From contig MNCI01007778.1 in NCBI GenBank assembly GCA_015680685.1, forward strand, positions 4,924 to 68,923: 64,000 bases of DNA, read 5' to 3'. Numbering within the stretch: position 1 is the first letter of the stretch; every line of letters starts with the position of its first letter. Under the pieces are notes generated by a model. It was not told where the DNA came from. It saw only the letters and a list, made by a program, of their open reading frames with translations, and ran no database searches. The DNA comes from Gnetum montanum (lineage: Eukaryota; Streptophyta; Gnetopsida; Gnetales; Gnetaceae). Below are positions 20,761 to 33,099 of the stretch, in pieces. The translations under genes and the position numbers were made by a program.

Positions 20761-23700
20761 ATGAAGACAAAAACAAAAAGGTCGGCAAGAGAAACGTGCA
20801 AATCGCAGCCTCCAACGGCTTTGAATAGAGGCCGGAAGAAATCCTGTCATGCTTCACCAAGTACGGATAGCGATGTCTCCAATTTGATTGCATCTGCCAA
20901 GAAATGTAGAGATGGTACGACATGAAAGCTATTGCCTTTAGTAGCTGTAATGCAAATTGACATCGTTGAGATATTAACAGATTTTGCTAGTAGAAGCCAC
21001 ATATATTGATCGTTGGTCGGAAACATAAAAGTTGGCTTTTGTATAGGGAACATATCCACATTTTGATATTCTTATTCAGGATTGTACTGTTTTTCCAAGT
21101 ATCTATTTTAGAGCCTCCAATGTCGTAAATTCCTAGCAGAATTGTAATAATTGTATGTGATTGTCACTAATTGCGTTTCAGGAAATGAGAACGTTAATGC
21201 TGAAAAGGTTAAAAGTGTTTCTGGCAGAAATGCAAAGGTAGTTGGTCACTGCAAAGAGGCTCCTGTGCACATTTGCAAAGACCTTAGATTAGCATTTTCT
21301 AGAGTTGATGATCCTCAGGATGAACACAAGGTAAGCTTATTATTTTCATTTGAAAATTTACATGTGTGAAATTCAAGTTTTATACGAATAGTAAATGAAA
21401 CGAACTACAAATGAAACTTGATCAACTTATAATTTTCCAGCATATGCAGAAGTTTTTGTTGACCTAATGTTTGCACATAAGTTATATATAGTTTTTTTTA
21501 TGAGAAATTGTCTTTAATTGTATCAGAAGTGTTGCACCAAGGGGTAGGTGTGGTGCAAGATGGGTGAACAAAGAGCAATGACTATGGGAACAGACATGCA
21601 AATTCCAAAATAAGGCTGTGTGTGTCAACAAAAATTCACAAACAAGCAAAAAATATAACCAAAGAGAACCATTTTTCTTAAACACAACATGCATACCAAT
21701 GTTGAAAGGATGTGCTAAGCTGAGAAATTTACAAGTTTTGCTTTATGAAACTTGTTGACAATTAATGGTATTTGATATTTAACATGTCCTTGTTATTGGA
21801 ATTGACATCCTGGAAAGTTTCTCAATAGTAGGTAGAAAAGCTAAGAAATTTGATGTTTTGGCAGGTGAACCAACAACAAAGAACATTGAATTTATTTAAT
21901 ACTAGACTGTTCTACCATTAGAAGTTTCATGTAATCATGGTAGTTGTCATAAGGTCAGTGATGCCATTGTTGGTACTTGTATCCTTTGTTTTTTATATTT
22001 AACAATGCCTTTATGAATGAGTCTTTTGGTAATTTGAGAGAAACTTCAAAGCATCCTAGAGGTTAATGTGTCAAAAGAAGAATAAAGTTATGTAAACTGA
22101 CTGACCCCTGTGCATACAGGCAGCCTATGTTATGCACTTGACAAAGTACAGGTACTTTGAAAGGCATAAGTACGATTGTGATTCCAGTATAATTTAATAC
22201 TTTCTCAACAATTTTTATGATTGGTGCCATCATTGCTGATACTTTTAGGTTAATTCTAGATCCTCTTTTCTATGTTTCTGTGTTCCTCTTTAATCATATG
22301 TAACTTCAATTGTAGGTACTCTAGCTGCATTTTTTGGGCACTTTTACTTCTCAACCTTAGCTTGGAAATTTGCACATTGTATTAATATGTCCGTCCACTA
22401 TTTATCTTGGGGCTCAGGTTGTTCTTATCTCTTCCTCTTAAGAGATTCTTCCAGAATTAACTATGGTTTCTTTAATATGTGTATGCTGCTATAGTGCAAT
22501 TGTTGTGCGTAGTTTTTCACTCCTTTCATCTATTTTAAAAGCATTATTTGTTGTCATACATTTGAAAAATATTAGTTTAATGAATTTTTTTCTTTTTTAA
22601 TGCATATTCAGTTGATTTTTATGACTATTGCCACTAAGGGTGAATCTAGACAAGATTAGAACTAGAAGTGGTTTCACTGTAGAAATTAGTAATTTGCTAG
22701 ATTGCTTTTACGTCCTCAAATGTAATTTATTGCATTTCTAATTTTTTGTTTTGAATTTTTAATTTTCATGCAATTTTGAAGTATGACTTAATGATAATGT
22801 TCTTTATTCCAATTCAGAAATTTCAAGCTCCTGCACAAGAAACCATATTTTCCCCTGCATTTCATAAGCTAAATAACGATGCAGCAGTACATTCTATACA
22901 AGGTATGGCTGCTAAGTTTAAACATTCTGTTACCTTTGTCGTTATCTCTGATTGAAATTAGTCAGTCTCTCATAAATTTTCTTTTTGTTAGAAACATCAT
23001 ATTTTCATTGTATTGTCAAGTTTTGTACATCATGCAACCATATTTTATTATAATAGTTTTTTTGCAGCCTGAGTTGTCATGCTCAGATTCATTCATGTTT
23101 TGAGACAGATCATCTGGGTGGCTATTAATAAAAATTTGTTGCATATGGTCACGGATTTTATTTTTTTTTCTGGGGGTGACTAGAAAGAAGCTTGGCGTCC
23201 TTTTGGAGGATCAGCACCCATGATTTAATGGATTCATCAATAATCAAAATACAAACAATAAATTTTCGGAATCAACTTGAAACAGCAAAACAAAACAGTG
23301 GTAAATCCTTCCAAAAGATGAAAAAATTTGCAAAACACACTTTTTAGGACTTATTGGAACAGTTGGGAAACATTCATGAAAAGTAATTGACATTGTATGA
23401 AATGCAAAATTTTGAAGGTCTTTAGTTGGATTGTGTAAGCATGTGAAAGTAAAATAAAAAAATGCAATTGGATACATAAAAATGCATACGTGCAGTAGTT
23501 ATTTATGCAGAAATGTCAATAGAATTAGTCCAAAGCACTTAAAATTATAAAATAATAACAAAAAAAAACCAATAAAATTAAATTGTTTTTTAAGTTTTTC
23601 ATTAGTTTGATTGTTAGTTTTTTTGTTATTCTTAAGTTTGAATCCAAAATTTCTTCCTCTTTCTTCATCCTTTGTCCAAATTATTAAAAAACGTTGGCAA

Positions 23701-26700
23701 AAGTTAATGACTTTGTTGAAAAAAGTTGGCACACTATTCTAGAAATGTTCTTTGAAAAGTTGCCATGTACTGGAGACTTCTGATTCATCTTCCAGCTCCA
23801 GATTAGGATTGAATATGTTGTTTAGGCTTTAAAAGATGTCAACTTTCTGTCAGGAGGCATCAGGGAACACTATAAAAGTCTGCATGATGTAAATGTGGTG
23901 CTTCGGATTTTGGAAAATCATATACAACCAGTTCTTATGAAAAGGTCTAAATGCAACAGTGACAGCTGGAAAACAACTTGGGAATCATTGTTACATTCAG
24001 TGGTAGGCTGACTTCAGGTTTTTCCTCGGTGTATTGGAATTAGAAAAGTACAATTTACTATGCAAAAAAGTTTCTTCTATGTAATGGTCCAAAGTTGAAA
24101 TAAAAATTTGAAAAACTTTACTAGTAACTACAACCCATTCTTTCAGAGAAACTCTTAGATATTTCAGAAAAGATGTATTCATTGTTAGCTTAGTGGTAAG
24201 AGTCTTGGCATAGAAAACCCAGGTCACAGTTTTGATTCCAGTGGACAACACTGAGTTATGGACAACAGTTCCATAAAAGGAAGTCTGAAACTGTTGTGGT
24301 CCAGTAGATCTAAGAGGATCTCGATTGATGTAAGGAAAATTTAACTTTCAATTTTAATTATGTTGTCTATTTGAAATTTCCAAGTTCCTCCTGGGTGTGC
24401 AGTTTTAGTTGTTTTATGAAATTTTTAGTGTGATCTGCTGTTCTGGGGGAAGTTTAACTGTCTGAAAGTTAGAGCCTTAATATGATTCAAATATATTAAT
24501 GATCAAACAGCAACAGCTTTTTCATTTGCTTTTGTTTTAGAATCTAAAATATACTGTTGGATATTAAATTCAATGAAATATAGGATATGCCATTTTATGT
24601 GTCTGCAAATTGTATGGCTTTTCAAGGGTGTATGATAGTTGTAGCTTTTAGAGTTTTAATTTTCATGTATTTTTCAGAAAGTGAATTTACTGTGATAGTT
24701 GACTTTTCATTTGTCCTAACATAAATACAGATTGTGGGAGAGACAGGATGGAAACGGATGACATAGCATCATGCAGGCAAAATAATATTTTCTTACTAGC
24801 TTCACCAGACAGAAAGTATTCAGATGATAATAGGAGGATGGACACACAGAGATGTCTATCAGAAGCTGCATGTCAATCCATCGAAAACCAGGATTTCCCA
24901 ACATTGTCTACTACATTATTGAATGAAAGAGGGCAGGATTTAGATGTAGTCAACGGGGGCCTATCAAATCACAGTAGTTCATTGTTCGTAGCAACAAATC
25001 AATCAAATTCCTTGGAATGCAATGATGAAAGTGACCATGATCCAGGAACTACTGATGATGACGATGATATGGATGATTTTGATCCCTATTTATTTATAAA
25101 AAAATTGCCTGACCTCTCTGAAGTGGTTTCATCTTTCAGGCCTATGTTACTCCCAAAGCGAACTAGAAGATGTCCACCAATAACTCTGGTGTTAGATTTG
25201 GATGGTAAGTTGTCGTTTTGCTGCCTTCTATATGATAAGTTTGCTCTAGTTTCTAGTTAAAATCATTGTTTTTATTTTGTTTCGTTTGTCTTTTATCATG
25301 GCTAATGTGTTTTAATTTGATTTAGAATTTGAGGACACATTTTCTTAGAGCTTCTCATTTCCCATAAGGTTTTAAGGTTAGGCAAATCCTGGTTTGATAA
25401 TGGACTTTGTTGATTGAAACTATAGAAACATTAATTGCTGTATTTGGTTGAACATTTAAGGTGAGAAATTACACATAGCTAAGCTTCATAAGATATGACT
25501 TAGCACATTGAAAACCGCATGCATTATATGTGAAGAGAAGAAGGCCAATAAAAGCACTTATCTAGAAAAATTCCTAACAAGTTATTCATATATGGTAAAA
25601 ATATATATGTTTCTTACAAAAACTTTTCATGAACTCTGGGTACAAGCATAGAAAGTTTGCAATGTATTGTCTAACGCTTGCTTTCATAGTTGAAATTCTG
25701 CCAACTATTATATCATGTATGATTTGCAAGTAAAGAAATTGCAGTCTTTCTGAAACTGAAACTGAATTTTTATTTCCATCCATTGAGATCATCTTGGATC
25801 TGTCAGACCCTCAGTTTCAGAATTCCTTTTATAGAGATTTTTTTTTGTCCATAACTCAGTGTTGTTCACTGGGATTGAACTTGTGACCTGGGTTTTCCAT
25901 GCCAAGATTCTTGCCACTAAGCTAACACCTGGTTGATATTGAAACTAATTATCAACATAACAACGGAATGTTGTTATGTTGATAATCAGTGAATAAAAAC
26001 ACATTAATTAGAGAATAAGGTGAACGATACTTCTTTAGCACATGAAATTGTAATACTAGCTTAATTGATACAGCTTTAATTACAAAACAACAAGCACTAC
26101 CCATTTGGAGATTTCTAGAAACTGAAATCTTGGGGCTTTCATTGATTGTCTAGTTTTAGTCATGGTGGGATGGATATCTATTCAGGGTCAACTCTATGTG
26201 TTTATGCCTTATAGGTTCAGTTTTCTTTCACATGAACTATGAAATACAAGGTGTTTTTAATGATCTGCAAACACGAATAAATCTCACATTACACATGGTT
26301 CCACTCTAATGTTATTTTGTATGTCTACTTACCAGCTTCTATTATCTGTTTAGTTTGAAAGTGGCTACATTAGCCTGCAAATAGATGATAGCTTGTGCAC
26401 ACACAGTTCAAACATGGGGAAAGTTCATGCTAAAAGTAAACTAACTAAATGTGTCACACTAGTTAAATTTAGTTTGCATTGCTGCAATGGAACTCTTCTG
26501 CAATTGCTTGGTAGAGGCAACACATCTGTGAATTGTGTGCTGAATATACATTTCTGACGTTATCCTGTCATGTTTCACCACAAATTAGTTTCAATGAACT
26601 GCTGCTGACCTTCGATTTTAATTTTATCTTACCAGCATGTACGTGTTTTTGTTCTTATCTCTTTTGAAATTCATATCAGCTTTTCTATAAACAAAATTCA

Positions 26701-27752
26701 GTATATGTTTGAAATGGTAATTTGGACATGCCCTGAGACAGGTTTCAAATTTCATTCATCACTGTATTTTCTTAAGGTAAATGTTCGGTTATGTAAATCA
26801 TCCATGAGCATTTTATGGTTGGAAGATATTATTGAAGCTGTAGGATGCTTTTGCATGAGGTCTGGCATGTAGCAGAAAAACTGACGTGTTCTAATTTATT
26901 TATGCAGAAACACTGGTGCATTCAACGTTAGATCCTTGTGATGATGCAGATTTCTCTTTCCCTGTGAATTTTAATTTAAAACAGCACACAGTTTATGTTC
27001 GATGTAGACCCCATCTACAATTTTTCATGGATAGAATTGCAGATATGTTTGAAATTATTGTATTCACAGCCAGTCAAAGCATTTATGCAGAACAGCTTTT
27101 GAATATTCTTGATCCAAGACGAAAGCTTATACGCCATCGTGTTTATCGTGAATCTTGTGTTTATGTTGCGGGTAATTATTTGAAAGACTTGTCAATTCTT
27201 GGACGTGATCTTGCGCAAGTTGTCATTGTTGACAACTCCCCACAGGTATGGATCCATCAACATACTAATATGAAATTTATCAGCAATTTATGTGGACTAT
27301 CGTAATGTCGTTTGCTATTTGAACAAGAAATAATGCGTTACATTTCTGGTCATTTTCTCTTTTTAGGGAACTATTGTGTTAAGAGCACTAGCTTCTGTTC
27401 AAAGTTTACCCATTATTTCTTGCCCTTTCATGTTTGAAAATCTCTCCACTGTGTTTATGATGCAATACTTAGGAATGGAAAGTGGGTTTGCTTTTACTCA
27501 TGTTTTAGTGTTGAATTGATTTTCCAGGCATTTGGCTTCCAGATTGACAATGGCATCCCTATTGATAGTTGGTTTGATGATCGCTCAGATTCAGCTTTGA
27601 TTGCACTTCTTCCTTTCCTTGAATCCTTAGTAGGTGTGGATGATGTACGCCCAATAATTGCCAAGAAGTTTAATCTTCGACAGAAAATTGAAGCAGCTAC
27701 AGAGCATTCATTATTGGGAAACAGAGAAGACTCCTTTGATCAGTATTGCTGA
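20761..27752 (+). CDS. SCP1-like small CTD phosphatase (SSP4-type), six exons
   Basis: Exons 20761-20914, 21182-21330, 22818-22902, 24731-25204, 26908-27245 and 27528-27752 all have GT/AG borders and matching phases. They give 474 aa ending FDQYC. The ATG is the first in frame after a TAA at about 20657. The N-terminus (MKTKTKRS) is basic and ETIFSPA lies in exon 3, as in plant SSP4 proteins. Exon 4 is acidic (DDDDDMDDFD), then FDPYLFIKKLPDLSE leads into the FCP1/SCP HAD phosphatase domain (about 278-440). The catalytic DxDxT is DLDET at residues 285-289, followed by LVHSTL. Later motifs are FTAS, VDNSPQ and SWFDDRSDSALI. Family members dephosphorylate phosphoserine, classically in the RNA polymerase II C-terminal repeat; that substrate is inferred here. 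The catalytic motif is split by intron 4 (DLD in exon 4, E codon shared, T in exon 5). Introns are 267, 1487, 1828, 1703 and 282 bp. Confidence 0.93.
24178..24345 (+). mobile_element. tRNA-derived SINE in phosphatase intron 3 (+)
   Basis: It carries TAGCTTAGTGG (perfect A-box consensus), CTTGGCATAGAAAACCCAGG, a B-box-like TTTTGATTCC, then ACACTGAGTTATGGACAA and a tail to GATCTCGATTGATG. It closely matches the reverse complement of 25777-25937. Confidence 0.8.
25777..25937 (-). mobile_element. tRNA-derived SINE in phosphatase intron 4 (-)
   Basis: The minus strand reads GGTGTTAGCTTAGTGGCAAG, GAAAACCCAGGTCACAAG, TTCAATCCCAGTG, ACACTGAGTTATGGACAA, then GATCTCAATGGATGG. It is the inverted partner of the copy at 24178-24345; exon 4 lies between them. 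Confidence 0.8.
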
Positions 27753-28480
27753 AAGCAGCACCTTGATAGGAAAATTTCCTTGTGAAACAGATTTTGAAAG
27801 TACATTTATGAATGCCGCCCATTCACATCACTCATCGCAGGGATTTTCTTTGCATGTATCACATTTGCTTTATGTTGTAAACTTTAAAATGCTATTGCAT
27901 TTTCTGTATCATTTCATGGTAATGTACTGTATTTTTGGTTTCCAGAAATACAGCCAGATAAAAGATGGGCATCGTTTTTGGAAGCTGTTGCTTGTGCTTG
28001 AATGTTGGATTTCGTTTTCGGTTTTGTCAAAGATTCTACACAGAACTGGCCATCATATTAATGAAGTTGGGGGATCTAACTTTTGGACTTGTACATGTTT
28101 GTTCATTTGACCATGAAATTTCGCTGATGTTTGAACCCAATACTTTGGTTACGTTGTTGAAGCTCTTTATCGCACGTGTAAATTATTTAACATGGAGTTT
28201 TACTTCTAAATATTACAATTTATGCATGCAAATTGTTATATCCTTCGTCGTATATTTGAAACGCTTTTGCTGTCTCAAAAGCGAAGCTTTGGTTTTCGAG
28301 AGTTCACGTTGCAACTGGTAAGGTATAACGTGGAACTTAAACCATGCTCGGGAAGGATTGACTATCAACTCGCACTTGCAAATTTGGTGCATGTGCCTTG
28401 TAGGGCACTCCCTATTTTCACCTATGTTTCGTATTTCAGGTTTTGATTGATGGTGACTTGGTATCAAATTCTAGAATTCT

Positions 28481-28486
28481 AATAAA
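28481..28486 (+). promoter_or_regulatory. Candidate polyadenylation signal of the phosphatase gene
   Basis: AATAAA lies 729 bp past the stop codon on the coding strand. It is plausible for a long 3' UTR but unsupported by transcripts. Confidence 0.3.
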
Positions 28487-29069
28487 ATTCTTAGAAATGT
28501 GTTTTAGAATTCAAGAAAGTTGGATCTTATGGTTCAGAATGTTTTCTGTATTTGTTATCTGCTTTAAGTTTAAGCTGATATTGCATGTGTCCATAATTGC
28601 TGAATCAACTAAGCATTGGTTTTTCAGGTGTGAACAGGGAAATAGTTACAGCATTGTGGGTAGTATATTGAACTTCGGTTTTTGAACTTACTCTCCATGG
28701 GATAACTGGAGCATTGAATAGGAAAGCTCGATAACCATTGATTAGAAAAGCCTGATAAGATTTGGGTATGAATTAACTTGATAAAATTTACTGTTTGAAA
28801 AACCTTTCATGTAATTTTTCTTGGAATGCCTTCTTAAATATGAGTGTTTCTATGCAAGTATTGGGCTTTAGGGCTTGTATTATAAAGTTTATAGATGCAG
28901 TTATGAGGCAATTATGATAAAAGTTTAACGTTAGGTTGGTAAAAAATTTAAATAATAGTATTATGAAAATGAAACTAAGGTTTTATTACATTTGGATTAA
29001 GAAAATGATCTACTAATTCAATTTAGCAAGAAAATGTTTTTTAGACGTTTTACTATAATATTATATTAT

Positions 29070-29137
29070 AGTTTTATCTTTTTAAGTAAATATTTCAATT
29101 TGTCAGTTTTATCTTTTTAAGTAAATATTTCAATTTG
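29070..29137 (+). repeat. 33-bp tandem duplication
   Basis: Two identical 33-bp copies starting AGTTTTATCTTTTTAAGTAA, at 29070-29102 and 29105-29137, separated by TC. Confidence 0.9.
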
Positions 29138-29280
29138 CCATATTTTGTGGATTTGATGTTCTTGAAAGAGTCACCAAGGTTGATTTTTATCATAAATTTT
29201 TCTAATTTGTCTCTAGGTAGTAATTAAATTTAACTTGTCTTGGATGTATTTTAATGTAATGTATGTGATGTTTTTACAAT

Positions 29281-29588
29281 GTGGTTAAATTTTATTAGAA
29301 TATTGATTTTGCTTAAGAAATGCATTAAATTTTGTTGCATTATTGCAACTTGGATTTGGATTTACCTTGAAACTGAATTTTTGCATATGTGATCTTGTGT
29401 ATGAACAAATTGTTCAGTTATCATTAATTGCATATATTTAACCATGATTTGTTATTTGATAATAAATAAATTCAAGTAGAAGTAGAACTTGCTTTATGTA
29501 TGGTTAAATTTTATTAGAATATTGATTTTTTTAAAAAACTGCATTAGTGAATTTTATTGCATTATTTCAATTTGGATTTGGATTTACT
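29281..29588 (+). repeat. Direct repeat pair, about 88 bp each
   Basis: 29281-29366 and 29500-29588 share GGTTAAATTTTATTAGAATA, TTGATTTT, TTGCATTATT and TTGGATTTGGATTTAC, with small differences. Confidence 0.8.
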
Positions 29589-32500
29589 GTACATCAAACC
29601 TATGACAAATTTCAATACTAAAACTTTTATACCTACATATTGAATTACATTAATGCAAATTTTCACTATGTATTACTGCTATTGTCAGCAATATATAATA
29701 CAAATTGCACATTTTCACTTTGCATATCGTACGTCTCTTCCCCTACTTTTCTTCTATCACATTTCCAAAATGTTTTCAAAGATACAATAACGAAATATGG
29801 ACGATATTATAGTTGCTTTCCCTCCCACAGTCCCCTCTATTCCTTCTTATAACTTCCCTGGTATATGATGTGCTTGTTATGATCTGTCAAAAGAGATTAA
29901 CATCCGTGATTTCATCACTGAATTGATGGATATAGAATATTCGATAGTTTATGCTTTTAGCAGTTAATATTATTTTTTATTTTTATATGAACAGTACCTC
30001 TCTTAACGTCAGCATGTCCCCTATGGTCTCGTGACAATATATCTGGCTTGTATTACATGTACATAACAACAAAAGCCTTCTTTGGCCTGCTCCGTGTCAA
30101 TTTCCATCTGGCTGGTAACAAAATGTGTCGGCTTGTAACCTAGGACATTCAGGAAAATAAATAAAGTCCTGAAGCTGAGGCTCAATGAAACCAGAAATTC
30201 GAACAACAAAATCGCACATCATATCATGCAATTAACGTGCTAATGAAACCAAAAAAAAAAAACAAAATCACTAACAGGGGATACTAAATGGCATAATCGT
30301 CCAATTTCGGCAATCCAATACCGAAAATGAAGCAATCAAGCAAGGGATCTCCCGCACAAGCGCAAAGATTAAGGCATCAGCAGCAAATCAAACGTGATGA
30401 TTCCGCACTGAAACATTTATGCCCACAATATTGTTCAGAAATACGAAGGAAACAGCATCACCAAAATTAATTTTTTAAAATGAAATTCTGTTTTCACTGA
30501 ATGGCCCGTGTGGGTCCACTCAACCTGAAAGGACTGATTTGAATGGGGCTCCGGAAGATACCATGAATTAAAAACAACTCGACGGTACGAATCACATCCT
30601 ATAGAATCTACAGATAACAATGTCAATTCAGGAAGGGTTCATCATTTTCAACTACAAAATATTTTCAAGAGTTTCAACGATAATAAAGAGGGGAAAAAAG
30701 AACGAAGTTTGGAGACCTGGAAACCTTTCTAGCACCTGGGAAAAACTAAATCAAATATGCTAAGCAAACAACATCAGGTCCAAGTTGAAACAACCATGCT
30801 GAAAAACTTGGCACGGTAAAATGCATGCTGCACACCAACATCACCCATTGCTGTGATTGCGTTGTCCATTAGCCAATAACTATCAGGCATGAAAGGTACT
30901 CTAAAAATATTCATTGAAGTTTGGAGCCAAAATGGCTGCCAGCCTATAGAAGCTGTATGTAAGAAATCATGCCCAAAAAAAAAACAATAAGAGGAATAAT
31001 CAGCAATATCCAGCTCTAAGTTTGAAGAAAGCCAAGAGAGTATTATCCATAATGCATCGGAAAACATTAATATGCCAATTTTGATATTATGCAGCAGTAG
31101 TCACATGAAGGGAGGTGAGCAGAAAGAGCATGATTTGGAAGAGCATACTGAATCAGAACAGGATACCTGCTGCAAAGAGCAAGGCGATAGAGAAGATAAG
31201 AAAGAAGGGAACGTAAGGAAACAAAGAATCAAAGGGGTGGAGAAGAACACAAAACCTAAAATAAAAATTAAGAAAACACAAGTACAACAAAACAAGCAGT
31301 TGATTTGCAATCTTTATACATAATTGAGAATTGAACACGTTACCTCATAACTAGAGACACTTCAGTAACGGAATCATAACCTTTTTAGAAGATGGATCTT
31401 TTTGGAAGAATATATAAACAAATAAAACAACAAAATATATGAACATAAATATTATTAGATGCAGAATGTTCAAGATTAACTATGCTAACAACACTCAAAA
31501 AACTTATTGCATCAGAAAGCCAGGCACCTTAAAGATCTCCTCTTGGCTTTTTAAGTTGAAATTTGATTGTCTCAATGCTAAGAAACTTTCCAAGCATGCT
31601 TAAAACGTAGATGCAAACAATTTAACCATGCTAAATCGAAAGTTAAAAAGGCAATTTTCATAATTTAGGATTGGAAAAAGATAATACAACACACTTCCTG
31701 AAATTTACTTGCTCACATGTGGCTGCAGGAAATTCGTCATTCAACATCGCAATTTCTTTGTTAAACAAGAATTCCAAATAATAGGTACACCTGGAAAATC
31801 CCAAATCCACATAAATATGGCATCAACTTCATCGGTAGCCCAGCATAAAGGATACATCATATTTGACACACAAATCCATGCACCTACAATAATATCAATA
31901 ACAACGGATGTCTATTCTGGATATTAATACGTAATGGTTGAGATAAACATAAAGGATGCGTTTGATCCATGTATTCAGAAATATATTAAGTTCTAGTTAA
32001 CCATAGTGCCGTAATGAGGATGAAACTCGATGCATCTACTATTCAATACCAACACATCGCTCTCTTCAAACAAGTTCTAGCATGTTTACATCTGGACATT
32101 ATCATGGTCAATTTTAATCTCTCGGTATTTCATCATTCAACCCTCTTTCAGCATTACGAAAGATTTATTGTTTATAAAAGCAGAAATTGAAAATGAAGCA
32201 GAAGAGGTAAAATATAGTAAAGCAACTGTTTTGAACCATGTGTGAAGACAGAAACATGGAACATAGTGATAAAATTTGACCAACAGCGTATGTTTTTCCC
32301 AACTAGGAGAGCCTGATAAGGATTTGACAATAAGAAGGCATTGCAATTTCTTTGTCAAAACAGGGATCCTACGTAAAAGCTTCACATGTAACCTTGGAAC
32401 CTGCATGGATATGACTTCGATATCCTACATCGGAATGCACCCCAGAAAAAGCATTTAGACATGCACCGAATTAAAAGTAAACATGACATAATGACCTTTT

Positions 32501-33099
32501 GTCTCAATTAACAGCTAATGGCAACCAAAAAAAACTTGGAATGCTCATAACATTCCAATTTTATTTTTCTTTGGGGAAAATATTTACAAAGCATTCCAAT
32601 ATTCCGTACAAAAACAAAAACACAGAAGTAAACCGGTGAACAATTTCTGTAGGGTTAAAATGTCTGACACTCATAAATAATGACATAGGATAGTTGACTT
32701 TTCACATGAACAGAGCCTTTCTTCACAGAGTTTTTGTACAGAAATCTTTGTATGTAACATAGAGAAAACAGTAAACATGAAGAAACCAGAACCCTAGGCA
32801 CTCAAAACTTCAAATTCCATCTTTACAGGATATAGCCTTTACACATAAAGCAATGCTTTACAGTTCAATTATGTATGCATGTATGCCAATGAATCTGCAA
32901 TACAATGCATTGCTCATTAACGTATGGCCAGACAAATCAGCGCTTGCTTCCAACAAAGTTAAATGAGCTAAAACCCTTTTTGCCTTTCAATCTATGTTTA
33001 ACAGTGTCAAAGAAGTAAAGACAAGACGTACCGGGGGACATCTTTCCCTGGGAAAGGAAAGGAAAGTATAGTAGGATAACAGTCATTTAGGTCTGTCCT

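Larger units (their letters stand above)
28490..33099. other. Spacer between convergent phosphatase and EXO70 genes
   Basis: No gene is recognised. The short open frames (29640-29852, 30774-31067, 31072-31323, 32137-32406) show no family motif and no coherent splice chain. The two genes converge here, so both 3' UTRs lie inside. On the minus strand an AATAAA (plus-strand TTTATT at 32560-32565) is a possible EXO70 poly(A) signal 540 bp beyond its stop. Confidence 0.5.

Noticed and set aside
30774-31323. Possible small gene between phosphatase and EXO70
   Set aside because: Two opposite-strand open frames with ordinary composition, but no motif, no splice chain and no codon pattern that I could support.
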